From positions 1 through 64,000 of the forward strand of contig UQIE01000004.1 of assembly GCA_900541065.1 (NCBI GenBank): DNA of 64,000 nucleotides, written 5' to 3'. The notes beneath the pieces were generated by a model, which saw nothing but the letters and a program-made list of their open reading frames with translations, made no database searches and was not told the origin of the DNA. Below, in pieces: positions 24,963 through 33,759 of the stretch (position 1 is the stretch's first letter; the number at the start of each line of letters is the position of its first letter). This DNA comes from an uncultured Collinsella sp. (GTDB lineage: Bacteria > Actinomycetota > Coriobacteriia > Coriobacteriales > Coriobacteriaceae). The position numbers and the translations under genes were made by a program.

Positions 24963-26006
24963 TTGTTTTCTTTGATGGATATGTTCTTCGGTAGCTATGC
25001 GGGCGATCTTGCCATCGACCTCGGCACCGCAAATACGCTTGTCTCCGTGCGCGGCAAGGGCATCGTCATTCGCGAGCCCTCTGTCGTCGCCATCGATAAG
25101 AACGACGAGCGCATCCTGGCGGTCGGTATCGAGGCAAAGCGCATGCTCGGCCGTACGCCCGGCAACATCGTGGCCGTTCGTCCCCTGAAGGACGGCGTCA
25201 TCGCCGACTTCGATGTTACCGAGGCTATGCTTCGCTATTTTATCGACAAGGCGTCCGAGAAGCGCTATCCGTGGACCCCGCGTCCGCGCGTTGTCGTCTG
25301 CGTTCCCTCCGGCGTCACGTCGGTCGAGAAGCGTGCTGTCTTTGAGGCCACGATCCAGGCTGGCGCTCGCCAGGCCTACCTGATCGAGGAGCCCATGGCT
25401 GCCGCTATCGGCGCCGATCTGCCCGTCGAGGAACCCACCGGCTCCATGGTCATCGACATCGGTGGCGGTACCACCGAGGTTGCCGTTATCGCTATGGGTG
25501 GCATCGTCGTCTCGCAGTCCATCCGTATTGCCGGCGACGAGTTCGATCAGGCCATCCTCACGCACGTTCGTGATGCCTACAACTTGGCCATCGGCGAGCG
25601 TACGGCAGAGGACATCAAGATCAAGGTCGGCTCCGCCGTGCCGCTCAAGGACGAGCTCGACGTCGAGGTCAACGGCCGCGACGTGATCACCGGTCTGCCC
25701 AAGACCGTGCGCATCGAGAGCGAGGAGATTCGTCGCGCGCTCAACAAGCCGCTCGACGAGATGGCCAAGGCCGTCAAGGACGCACTCGACGCTACGCCTC
25801 CCGATCTTGCCTCGGACCTTATGTACTACGGCATTTTGCTGACTGGTGGCGGCGCGCTGCTGCGCGGTCTCGACGTGCGCCTGCGCGATGAGACCGGTGT
25901 TTCGGTCAACGTCAGCCCCACGGCGCTCGATAACGTCGTTAACGGCTGTGCCCGCGTGCTCGAGGCCAATGCGTTTGATGGCGGCTTCGTCCAGACCAAT
26001 GCTTAA
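24963..26006 (+). CDS. mreB: Rod-shape-determining protein MreB
   Basis: This bacterial actin polymerises along the inner membrane and guides the elongation machinery. The 347-residue protein has the phosphate-1 loop IDLGTANTLV, the phosphate-2 loop VIDIGGGTTEVAV and TGGGALLRGLD. The start is TTG at 24963, with AGGAG 5 nt upstream; the leading MFSLMDMFFG resembles the short membrane-contacting N terminus of MreB proteins. It begins an eight-gene run (mreB to the DUF2344 gene) with gaps of 21 nt or less. Presence of mreBCD implies a rod-shaped or elongating cell, unusual among actinomycetes, most of which elongate at the poles, but known for Coriobacteriia. Confidence 0.97.
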   Translation: MFSLMDMFFGSYAGDLAIDLGTANTLVSVRGKGIVIREPSVVAIDKNDERILAVGIEAKRMLGRTPGNIVAVRPLKDGVIADFDVTEAMLRYFIDKASEKRYPWTPRPRVVVCVPSGVTSVEKRAVFEATIQAGARQAYLIEEPMAAAIGADLPVEEPTGSMVIDIGGGTTEVAVIAMGGIVVSQSIRIAGDEFDQAILTHVRDAYNLAIGERTAEDIKIKVGSAVPLKDELDVEVNGRDVITGLPKTVRIESEEIRRALNKPLDEMAKAVKDALDATPPDLASDLMYYGILLTGGGALLRGLDVRLRDETGVSVNVSPTALDNVVNGCARVLEANAFDGGFVQTNA

Positions 26007-26027
26007 TTTCCAAAAGGTGGATTCCAT

Positions 26028-27026
26028 TTGGCACGATCTTCGGGTTTCTCCACAAATCTGAATACCAAGCGACAATCAACGGGTATGCGCCCGTTGATTG
26101 TTTTCAGCCTGATTTCGGTGTTGCTGCTCACGTTTTACATCCGCGAGGGCGAGGCAGGACCGATTCATGCCGTGCGTTCGGGCGTAACGACGATTACCTC
26201 GCCGGTGCGCTTTGTGGGTTCGGCTGTGGCGGCTCCCTTCAATGCCATCGGCAACGTGTTCTCTAACCTTACGGCGTCGCAGGACACGCTCGACGAGCTT
26301 AAGACGCAAAACGAGGAACTGACCTCTAAGGTTGCCGAGCTCTCCGAGTCTCAAAAGACCGCCGAGCGTCTGGAGGGGCTGGTCGGCCTGCAGTCGACCT
26401 ATAACCTCAAATCGACCGCTGCTCGTATCGTTGGTGCTTCCGGCGATGCCTGGACCTCGACCGTTACCATCGACAAGGGCTCTGCCGACGGCCTTACCAT
26501 CAACATGCCCGTGACGAGTTCTGCCGGTGTTATCGGCCAGATCATCGAAGTCTCGGCCAAGACGTCCACCGTGCGCCTGATTGGCGACGAGAACTCGGGT
26601 GTGTCCGCCATGGTACAGGACACGCGCGCCCAGGGCATGCTGCAGGGTCAGGCTGACGGCACGCTGCGTCTTGAGTACGTGAGCGTCGACTCCGACGTTA
26701 AGGTTGGCGACATCATCGTGACCTCGGGCATCGGCGGTGTGTTCCCCAAGGGTCTACCGCTCGGCACCGTCTCGTCGGTTGAGAAATCGGCAAACGACGT
26801 GTACTACACCATTGTGGTGCGCGCTCAGACCACGGCCGAGAACAACGAGGAAGTGCTGGTCATTACCTCGCTGACCGATGAACAGTCGGCCTCGGATGAG
26901 GACGTGAGCACGGCCAACAGCACGCCGCAGGGAACGTCGCGCGATGCTGCAACCAAGACGAAGGACGAGAGCTCGGATGACAGTTCCGACACGTCCGAGA
27001 CGACCGATTCTGGCTCGAACGAATAG
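26028..27026 (+). CDS. mreC: Rod-shape-determining protein MreC
   Basis: This bitopic protein links MreB to the periplasmic-side cell-wall synthases. The 332 residues show a short cytoplasmic tail, one membrane segment (PLIVFSLISVLLLTFYI), a coiled coil around 85-115 (LDELKTQNEELTSKVAELSES), and the two-barrel MreC core with GDAWTSTVTIDKGSADGL, GVIGQIIEV and VVTSGIGGVFPKGLPLG-type segments. The last 45 residues are a serine/aspartate-rich tail without predicted structure. The start is TTG at 26028 with AAAGGTGG 7 nt upstream. Confidence 0.95.
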   Translation: MARSSGFSTNLNTKRQSTGMRPLIVFSLISVLLLTFYIREGEAGPIHAVRSGVTTITSPVRFVGSAVAAPFNAIGNVFSNLTASQDTLDELKTQNEELTSKVAELSESQKTAERLEGLVGLQSTYNLKSTAARIVGASGDAWTSTVTIDKGSADGLTINMPVTSSAGVIGQIIEVSAKTSTVRLIGDENSGVSAMVQDTRAQGMLQGQADGTLRLEYVSVDSDVKVGDIIVTSGIGGVFPKGLPLGTVSSVEKSANDVYYTIVVRAQTTAENNEEVLVITSLTDEQSASDEDVSTANSTPQGTSRDAATKTKDESSDDSSDTSETTDSGSNE

Positions 27027-27037
27027 GGGGCATGTCC

Positions 27038-27604
27038 ATGGATCTACACGAGCAGGGGATGAGCTCCCGCACGTTTGTGATCGCCGCCATCGTGTGCGTG
27101 CTGCTGCAGGCAGGCCTGGCACCGCAGATCTCCATTGCGGGTGGTCGCGTCAACTTCATGATTATCTTGGTGTGCCTGAGTGTGTTCTCGGGCGACCCGA
27201 CCCGTGCCGTCGTGTGCGGTTTTTGCAGCGGCTTGTTTTATGACCTGTCCGCTGCCGTGCCGGTGGGCATTATGTCGCTCCTGCTGACCGTGGGTTCTTT
27301 TGCCCTGGTGCACAGCGCCGTCGGTCAGACGGGCGGTACCCCAAGTGCGCGCGGCGTCACTGTGGGCGCCTTCGCGCTCGTCATTAATGTGATCTACAGC
27401 ATCATCTTGCTGTTTATGGGTTTGGAGACGAGCTTTGTCGTGGCGATCTTCGGCCATGCGCTGCCGTCCTCGATCCTGACGGGTCTGGTTGCCATTCCGT
27501 TTTTGATGTCCGGCGTCGTGCCACAGTCCGGCTATGGATTCTCCGCACGTGGCGGACGCCAGGCGGGTATGCGCTTTAAGCCCAAGACCCGCAAGCTCAA
27601 ATAG
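27038..27604 (+). CDS. mreD: Rod-shape-determining protein MreD
   Basis: This small integral-membrane partner of MreC has about 188 residues and five to six hydrophobic segments. The family pattern GRVNFMIILVCLSVFSGDPTRAVVCGFCSGLFYDL is clear. The ATG at 27038 is favoured because the AGGGGG box ends 7 nt before it; an ATG at 27032 would be only 1 nt from the box. The C terminus is basic. Confidence 0.92.
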   Translation: MDLHEQGMSSRTFVIAAIVCVLLQAGLAPQISIAGGRVNFMIILVCLSVFSGDPTRAVVCGFCSGLFYDLSAAVPVGIMSLLLTVGSFALVHSAVGQTGGTPSARGVTVGAFALVINVIYSIILLFMGLETSFVVAIFGHALPSSILTGLVAIPFLMSGVVPQSGYGFSARGGRQAGMRFKPKTRKLK

Positions 27605-27617
27605 GGGAGGCCCGTAG

Positions 27618-29687
27618 ATGTCTTCCCAGTTGACGGTTATTATCGCCGGTATCGTGCTGGTTGTGGCCATCGTGGTCGCGCTGGTCATCATGCGTCGTGG
27701 CGATTCCCGTTTTACCTACGATACACAGCATGGAACGGCCCCGCGCGCCACCGAGGGCGAGGGCAATACCGCGGCGACCGCCTTTAAGGGCCGCTTTTCC
27801 ATCCTCACCACGGGTGTGGGCGCGATGTTTGCGGCACTTGCCGTCAAGCTGTGGGGCATGCAGATGGTCTCGTCGGACTATTACGAGAAGCAGGCCAATA
27901 GTAATCAGACTCGCACCGTTACCACACCCGCTGTGCGCGGCCGCATCCTCGACCGCAATGGCGTGGCGCTTGTCCAGAACCGTCCCTCACTTGCTGTCGT
28001 GGCCTACCGCGACCTTGCCGAGGATGAGGTTCTGGTTCGCCATCTTGCCAACGTGCTTGGAATGCCTTATGTGGCGGTCCTTCGCAATATTCAGGACAAT
28101 ACAGAGGGCGCTCAGAGCCTGCATACCATCGCGACGGACGTCCGTCGCTCCACGGTTGCCTATATCAAGGAACACGCCGGCGAGTTCCCGGGCGTCAAGA
28201 TTGCCGAGCGTACCGAGCGCCAGTATCCATACGGCGAGACGGCATGCCATATCTTGGGCTATACCGGCACCATTACCTCCGAGCAGCTCGAGGCCCAGAA
28301 TAAGAAAACCTCTGGCGATGATGATGCTTCTGCTGGCAAGATTACGTACCAGTCGGGCGATATCGTGGGCCAGGCGGGCGTTGAGAGCTACTACGAAAAC
28401 CTGCTGCAGGGTATTCGTGGCGAGCAGACCGTCAAGGTCGATGCCTCGGGCAATGTGACCGGTCAGGCCGGCGCCGTGCCCGCGAAGGCCGGCTCCGACA
28501 TTAAGCTCACGCTCGACCTTAAGATCCAACAGGCCTGTGAGACGGCGCTGGCGAGCGCTATCGAGCTTGCCAAGACCACTGGCTACAGCAATGCCGGCAA
28601 CGGCGCTGTGGTGTGTCTCGATCCCAACAATGGCGAGATCCTGGGCATGGCGAGCCAGCCCAAGTTCGATCCGTCCGTCTTTATCGGCGGCGTCTCAAAT
28701 GACGTGTGGACCGAGCTCAATGATGACAAGGGTTCGCACCCGCTGCTCAACCGCGCCATTAGCGGACAGTACATGTCGGCCTCGACCATCAAGCCGCTCT
28801 CGGCACTGGCCGGTCTTGAGTTTGGAACCTACACTTCAACGCAGACAACCAACTGCACGGGTTATTGGACGGGTCTGGGCAAGGCTTGGGGCAAGCGCTG
28901 CTGGCTGACGTCTGGCCACGGCACCATGACGCTGCAGTCGGGTATCGCCAACTCGTGCGACCCCGTCTTCTACGACATGGGTAAGGCGTTCTTTTATGAC
29001 GAGCAACATCCCGAGGGCCTGCAGGAGGTCTTTCGTCGCTGGGGCCTAGGCAAGACCTGCGGTATCGATCTGCCGAGTGAGGGCGCGGGTCGTATTCCCG
29101 ATGCCGAGTGGAAAGAGTCATACTTCACCGACGCCTCTGCCGAGGACCGCAAGTGGAATGCCGGCGATATGACCAACATTGCTATCGGCCAGGGCGACAT
29201 CCTGGTGACGCCCCTGCAGATGGCGTGCGCCTATATGGGTCTTGCCAACGGCGGCAAACAGTACGTGCCTCACGTATTTTTGTCTGCCGTGTCGCGCGAT
29301 GGCGACGGCGATGCCTATAAGTACAATGGCAAGGGCAAGAAGAAGCGCCTGGAGGCCAAGATCAACAGCGATTCGGATTTGGCTCTTGTTCGCAACGGCA
29401 TGCACGACGTGATTTACACGGCATCGACGTCCCTGGCGGCGCACTTTGGCACCCTGACGCCGCAGGTATACGGCAAGTCGGGCACGGGCGAGAAAAGTGG
29501 CGAGGACGAATACGCGTGGTTCTGCGCCTATGCACCGGCCGATGATCCCAAGTATGTCATCGCTACCGTCCTGGAGCAGGGCGGCGGTGGCTCAGATACC
29601 GCGATGCATGTCGTGCGCGACGTGCTCGGCGTGATTTATGACGAGCCCGATACCTCTTCGGCCTCGGGCGATTCTTCGGTTCGATAG
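27618..29687 (+). CDS. mrdA: Penicillin-binding protein 2, class B transpeptidase of elongation
   Basis: This transpeptidase cross-links peptidoglycan during elongation together with RodA. The 689-residue protein has catalytic STIK at 389-392, the second motif SCD in SGIANSCDPVF (SxD is usual for PBP2), and KSGT at 620-623. The N-terminal dimerisation domain includes RGRILDRNGVAL. It differs from most PBP2 proteins in having two hydrophobic segments: residues 6-26 (IIAGIVLVVAIVVALVIM) and about 57-76 (LTTGVGAMFAALAVKLWGM). The second corresponds to the normal single anchor, so the first 50 residues are an N-terminal addition. Active domains should be outside. GGGAGG precedes the ATG. Confidence 0.95.
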   Translation: MSSQLTVIIAGIVLVVAIVVALVIMRRGDSRFTYDTQHGTAPRATEGEGNTAATAFKGRFSILTTGVGAMFAALAVKLWGMQMVSSDYYEKQANSNQTRTVTTPAVRGRILDRNGVALVQNRPSLAVVAYRDLAEDEVLVRHLANVLGMPYVAVLRNIQDNTEGAQSLHTIATDVRRSTVAYIKEHAGEFPGVKIAERTERQYPYGETACHILGYTGTITSEQLEAQNKKTSGDDDASAGKITYQSGDIVGQAGVESYYENLLQGIRGEQTVKVDASGNVTGQAGAVPAKAGSDIKLTLDLKIQQACETALASAIELAKTTGYSNAGNGAVVCLDPNNGEILGMASQPKFDPSVFIGGVSNDVWTELNDDKGSHPLLNRAISGQYMSASTIKPLSALAGLEFGTYTSTQTTNCTGYWTGLGKAWGKRCWLTSGHGTMTLQSGIANSCDPVFYDMGKAFFYDEQHPEGLQEVFRRWGLGKTCGIDLPSEGAGRIPDAEWKESYFTDASAEDRKWNAGDMTNIAIGQGDILVTPLQMACAYMGLANGGKQYVPHVFLSAVSRDGDGDAYKYNGKGKKKRLEAKINSDSDLALVRNGMHDVIYTASTSLAAHFGTLTPQVYGKSGTGEKSGEDEYAWFCAYAPADDPKYVIATVLEQGGGGSDTAMHVVRDVLGVIYDEPDTSSASGDSSVR

Positions 29688-29696
29688 GAGGTTGCG

Positions 29697-30923
29697 ATGG
29701 ATTTTTCTCCGGCGGATCTGTTCCGTTCAACCAAGACCGGCTCTCGCAGCAGCCTGGACCGCGTCAACAAGCAACTTTCGGCCTCGCGCGGCACGTTTCG
29801 CCAAAAGGTGCATATCGGTGTGCTCGTGGCTACTGTGGCGCTCGTCGCCTACGGTGCCATCATTATCTGGTCGGCTTCGCAGTTTAAGGCCGATGCTTCG
29901 TTCTCGCGCCATTTGCTGGGAATTGGAATCGGTACGGTGCTGGCGGTGCTGGTCTGGCGTACCGACCTGCGCGGTATTTCCAATTTCTCGACGGCGTTGC
30001 TCGTCATCGACCTGATCGTGATCCTCTCGCCCAAGATTCCGGGTCTGTCCTATACAGGCGGTCTGGGCATGACGGGCTGGATCAAGATTCCCGGTATCGG
30101 CTTGACATTCCAGCCGGTTGAGCTTGCCAAGCTCATCACCATCTTCTTTATTGCTACGCTTGGCTCGCAGTATAACGGTCGCATCGATACCGTTCGCGAC
30201 TACGTCAAGCTCTGCGGCATGCTGTCCATTCCGTTTTTGGCCGTCGTTGCCATGGGCGACCTGGGCTCGGGCCTGGTCGTGCTTGTTTCGGGCGCCATCG
30301 TCATCTGTATGAGCGGTGCGCGCCGCGAATGGGTGCTGTCGACTCTGGCCCTGCTCGTGGGCCTGGTGGCCCTCGTTCTGGCGCTCGATTCGGTCTTTGA
30401 TTCGTTGCTCGGCCACGATGTGCTCATCAAGCAGTATCAGATGAACCGTCTGACGGTCTTTATCGACCCCGATAATGCCGATTCGGACGATGCCTACAAC
30501 CTGCAGCAGTCGCTTATCGCCGTTGGCTCGGGCGGCTTCTTTGGTAAGGGTTTGGGCCATGCGACGCAGTCGGCCGGCGGCTTTCTGCCTGAGTTCCACA
30601 CCGACTTCGTCTTCGCCTTCCTGTCCGAGACCTTTGGTTTTTGCGGTTCCTTTTTGCTCCTGTGCCTCTACGTGCTGCTGATCTTTTCGACGATTCGCGT
30701 CGCCTTTAAGTGTGAGTCGCTGTTCCTGCGTCTGTCGTGCGTAGGTATCGTCGGCATGTGGGCATTCCAGACCTTTGAGAACATCGGCATGTGCATCGGC
30801 ATGATGCCGATTACCGGTATTCCGCTACCGTTTATTAGCTTTGGTTCGTCTTCGATGATGATCCAACTGCTGACGGTGGGTATCGTACAATCCATATGGC
30901 GGCATCGTTCGGGCGCCGCGTAA
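29697..30923 (+). CDS. rodA: SEDS peptidoglycan glycosyltransferase RodA
   Basis: This polytopic enzyme polymerises lipid II glycan strands for elongation, working with the PBP2 encoded just before it. The 408-residue protein has ten hydrophobic segments and the SEDS motifs FQPVELAKL, LPEFHTDFVFAFLSETFGF (with the catalytic-type aspartate region) and the C-terminal GIPLPFISFGSSSM. An N-terminal cytoplasmic tail of about 38 residues is longer than in Escherichia coli. It starts 9 nt after the mrdA stop. FtsW is the alternative, but the mre context supports RodA. Confidence 0.94.
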   Translation: MDFSPADLFRSTKTGSRSSLDRVNKQLSASRGTFRQKVHIGVLVATVALVAYGAIIIWSASQFKADASFSRHLLGIGIGTVLAVLVWRTDLRGISNFSTALLVIDLIVILSPKIPGLSYTGGLGMTGWIKIPGIGLTFQPVELAKLITIFFIATLGSQYNGRIDTVRDYVKLCGMLSIPFLAVVAMGDLGSGLVVLVSGAIVICMSGARREWVLSTLALLVGLVALVLALDSVFDSLLGHDVLIKQYQMNRLTVFIDPDNADSDDAYNLQQSLIAVGSGGFFGKGLGHATQSAGGFLPEFHTDFVFAFLSETFGFCGSFLLLCLYVLLIFSTIRVAFKCESLFLRLSCVGIVGMWAFQTFENIGMCIGMMPITGIPLPFISFGSSSMMIQLLTVGIVQSIWRHRSGAA

Positions 30924-30941
30924 CCGCTGGAGGGGTTTGCT

Positions 30942-31871
30942 ATGAAAATTCCCGTAGATAAGCTGACCCGCGCTTTTAAGATGGGCGCGTCCGTTAAGAA
31001 GGATTCCGATACGCCGGTGCGCGTCTCGGTCTATCTGGATTCGTCCGCCTCGCGCTTTCTGGCCGAGACGGTGCGTGACGCCTTTGTGCCGCAGACGACC
31101 TCGGGCATTGTGCGCGTCGAGCGTCTGGGGGAGGAGCGAATTGCTCCAAAGACCGATACCGATGTGGTGCTGGTGCTCTCGTGTGGTTCCGACCGCTTGG
31201 AGAGTGCCGTGCAGGAGCTCGTGATCGCCGGCGCGCCCGTGTGCGTGCTTGCCGAGTCTGCTGTGGAGGTGCCGTTTATCGAGGAGTCCACGCCCATGCT
31301 CGGTGTGGTGGCGGCAACCGATAAGACGTATCTGCTCGAGACGCTTGCCCGCTGGATTCTCGATCGCACCGACAAGGAAACGGCTTTTGCGGCGAACTTT
31401 GCCTTCATGCGCATCGCGGCGGCCAATCGTATCATCACCTCGTGTGCGCTTACCAATATGGCGACCGGGGCTTTGGTGTTTTTGCCGGGCGCCGATTATC
31501 CCGTTATGGCGCTGGCGCAGGTGGGCATGCTCTTTGAGCTCGCTGCCGTCTTTGGACGCGGCATTAAGCCTGAGCGCGGCTACGAGGTCGCGGGCGTGCT
31601 TGCCGGCGGTCTTGTGATCCGCGCGGTCACCCGCGCGCTCGTCAAGCAGACGCCGCATATTGGGTTTGCCGTCAAGGCGCTCGCTGCTGCCGCGGGCACC
31701 TATGGCATGGGCCGTGCGCTCGTTTCGCTCTACGAGCGCGATGTCGACTACAGCCGTGCTAACGAGGTGGTCACTGCCACGTTTTCCCGCGTTCGCGATC
31801 TGGTGACTGCGGTCGCGGGCGCTACCCGTCCTATGGCGTCCTATCAGGACGCATCAGATCTCGCTGCTTAG
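30942..31871 (+). CDS. DUF697-like membrane protein in the rod-shape operon
   Basis: The function is unknown. The 309-residue protein has an N-terminal soluble part (about 1-145) with alternating strands and helices (VSVYLDSSASRF, TDVVLVLSCGSD, VCVLAESAVEV) that resembles a Rossmann-like or degenerate GTPase fold but has no P-loop. From about 155 it matches the DUF697 pattern: ITSCALTNMATGALVFLPGADYP, a helix with GMLFELAAVFGRGI, then GVLAGGLVIRAVTRALVK and AAAGTYGMGRAL. DUF697 is often attached to Era-like GTPases and probably contacts the membrane. It is embedded between rodA (18 nt gap) and the radical SAM gene (10 nt gap), so a role connected with cell-wall growth is possible but unproven. 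Confidence 0.7.
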   Translation: MKIPVDKLTRAFKMGASVKKDSDTPVRVSVYLDSSASRFLAETVRDAFVPQTTSGIVRVERLGEERIAPKTDTDVVLVLSCGSDRLESAVQELVIAGAPVCVLAESAVEVPFIEESTPMLGVVAATDKTYLLETLARWILDRTDKETAFAANFAFMRIAAANRIITSCALTNMATGALVFLPGADYPVMALAQVGMLFELAAVFGRGIKPERGYEVAGVLAGGLVIRAVTRALVKQTPHIGFAVKALAAAAGTYGMGRALVSLYERDVDYSRANEVVTATFSRVRDLVTAVAGATRPMASYQDASDLAA

Positions 31872-31881
31872 GGGTTTTCCG

Positions 31882-33759
31882 TTGCGCGTTGCATACCAAG
31901 ACTGTTTTCATTTAATTGAGCCGTTGCTCGCCAAGGTCGAGAAGCCGAGTCGCTATATCGATCACGAGTGGGGCACGCTTTCCAAGGCCGATGCCGACTA
32001 CCGTTGCTGCCTGATCTACCCGGATGTGTACGAGGTCGGTCTGCCCAACCAGGGCATCGCCATCCTCTACAACATCCTTAACCAGGCCGAGGGCATCTCC
32101 TGCGAGCGCGGCTATGTGCCGTGGCCCGATATGGGTGACGCCATGCGCGAGGCAGGCATTCCGCTGCTGTCGCTCGAGGGTGCAGCGCCGGTCGCTTCGT
32201 TTGATATCGTCGGCCTGCATGTGCCGCACGAGATGGCGGTGACGAACTTCCTCGAGGCACTCGACCTCGCTGGTATTCCGCTGTTAGCGGCTGACCGCAC
32301 CGAGGACGACCCCATTATCATCGCCGGCGGCCCCTCGGTGTACAACCCCGAGCCGTACGCGGCCTTCTTCGATGTTATCCTCATCGGCGAGGGCGAGGAA
32401 TCGCTGCTCGAGACCTGCCAGTTGCATCGCCGTCTGCGTGACGAAGGAGTCCCGCGCGCGCAGATTGTCGAGCAGCTTGCATCCATTGCCGGCAACTACG
32501 TGCCGTCGCTCTATGAGGTTTGTCACGACGAGCTCTGCTCGCCGCATGGCTACACCGTGCCGCGTGAGGGCAAGGATGCGCCGACCGTGGTCTACAAGCG
32601 CGTCGTCGAGGATTTCGGCGCCACGAATCCGCTGTCGCAGTCGTGCGTGCCCTATGCGCAGCTGGTCCACGACCGCCTGTCTATCGAGATCCTGCGCGGC
32701 TGCGCCCGCGGCTGTCGTTTTTGCCAGGCCGGCATGACGTATCGCCCGGTGCGTGAGCGCTCGGCCGACCAGATCGTCTCGTCGGTGATTCAGGGTCTGG
32801 AAAAGACCGGCTATGACGAGGTGTCGCTGACCTCGCTCTCCACGACCGACCACTCCTGCATTCGCGATGTGCTCGGCAGGCTCAACCGCCGCCTGGAGGA
32901 TACGGGTATTCGCGTGTCTATTCCGTCGCAGCGCCTGGATTCGTTTGGCGTGGATATGGCCGAGTCGGTCGCCGGCGAAAAGAAGGGCGGACTGACGTTC
33001 GCGCCCGAGGCCGGCAGCCAGCGCATGCGCGACATCATTAACAAGAACGTGACCGAGGAGGACCTGGACCGTGCGGCCAAGGCGGCCTTCGAGGCCGGTT
33101 GGAACCGCATGAAGCTCTACTTTATGATGGGCCTTCCCGGCGAGCGCGACGAGGACATCGTGGCCATCGCCAATCTGGCCGATCACGTGCTGGAGCTCGG
33201 TCGTTCCGTGGTGCCCAAGGCTCGTCGCGGCTCGATCTCGGTGTCGATCTCGGTTTCGGTCTTTATCCCCAAGGCTGCCACGCCGTTCCAGTGGTGCCCG
33301 CAGCTCGACTACGACGACGTCAAGCGTCGCCAGAAGCTGCTCATCACGAGCGTTCGCAACCGTGCCGTCCGCGTTCATTACCACGATGCCGAGACCTCGC
33401 TCATCGAGGCTGCGCTGTCCCGCGCCGGTCGTGACATGACGCCCGTCATCATCGACGCTTGGCGCTCGGGCTCTCGCTTTGACGCCTGGGTAGAGCATTT
33501 CTCGCTCGATAACTGGAAGGAAGCTGCTGCCAAAAACGGCATCGACCTCAATGAGCTCGTGCACCTGCCCTACGAGTTGGACTGGCGCCTGCCGTGGGAG
33601 CACGTGAGCCCCGGCTGCACGCGCGGCTTCCTCGAGCGCGAGTACCGTCGCTCGCTCGAGGGCGTCACGACTCCCGACTGCACCCGCACGTCATGCACCG
33701 GCTGCGGGATCTGCCCTACGCTCCACGCCAAGAATGTATTGATGGGTGATCGCGCATGA
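31882..33759 (+). CDS. Radical SAM protein of the TIGR03960 family
   Basis: This B12-binding-like plus radical SAM architecture has no established reaction. The 625-residue protein begins with a cobalamin-domain-like region (about 30-210, with YPDVYEVGLPNQGIAILYNIL and GGPSVYNPEPYA). A radical SAM core follows, with the iron-sulfur motif in RGCARGCRFCQAG (CxxxCxxC) and TFAPEAGSQRMRDI. The C terminus adds a cysteine cluster CTRTSCTGCGIC that could hold another cluster. The start is TTG with AGGGG 7 nt upstream. Its stop overlaps the next gene's ATG (ATGA). In many bacteria the two are one fused protein or adjacent genes upstream of rplU, as here, suggesting a conserved link to translation or RNA modification. 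Confidence 0.88.
   Translation: MRVAYQDCFHLIEPLLAKVEKPSRYIDHEWGTLSKADADYRCCLIYPDVYEVGLPNQGIAILYNILNQAEGISCERGYVPWPDMGDAMREAGIPLLSLEGAAPVASFDIVGLHVPHEMAVTNFLEALDLAGIPLLAADRTEDDPIIIAGGPSVYNPEPYAAFFDVILIGEGEESLLETCQLHRRLRDEGVPRAQIVEQLASIAGNYVPSLYEVCHDELCSPHGYTVPREGKDAPTVVYKRVVEDFGATNPLSQSCVPYAQLVHDRLSIEILRGCARGCRFCQAGMTYRPVRERSADQIVSSVIQGLEKTGYDEVSLTSLSTTDHSCIRDVLGRLNRRLEDTGIRVSIPSQRLDSFGVDMAESVAGEKKGGLTFAPEAGSQRMRDIINKNVTEEDLDRAAKAAFEAGWNRMKLYFMMGLPGERDEDIVAIANLADHVLELGRSVVPKARRGSISVSISVSVFIPKAATPFQWCPQLDYDDVKRRQKLLITSVRNRAVRVHYHDAETSLIEAALSRAGRDMTPVIIDAWRSGSRFDAWVEHFSLDNWKEAAAKNGIDLNELVHLPYELDWRLPWEHVSPGCTRGFLEREYRRSLEGVTTPDCTRTSCTGCGICPTLHAKNVLMGDRA

Noticed and set aside
28940..28965. Apparent loss of the SxN motif in PBP2 (SCD instead)
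   Set aside because: An aspartate at this position is normal for elongation-type PBP2 proteins, so it is not evidence of inactivation.
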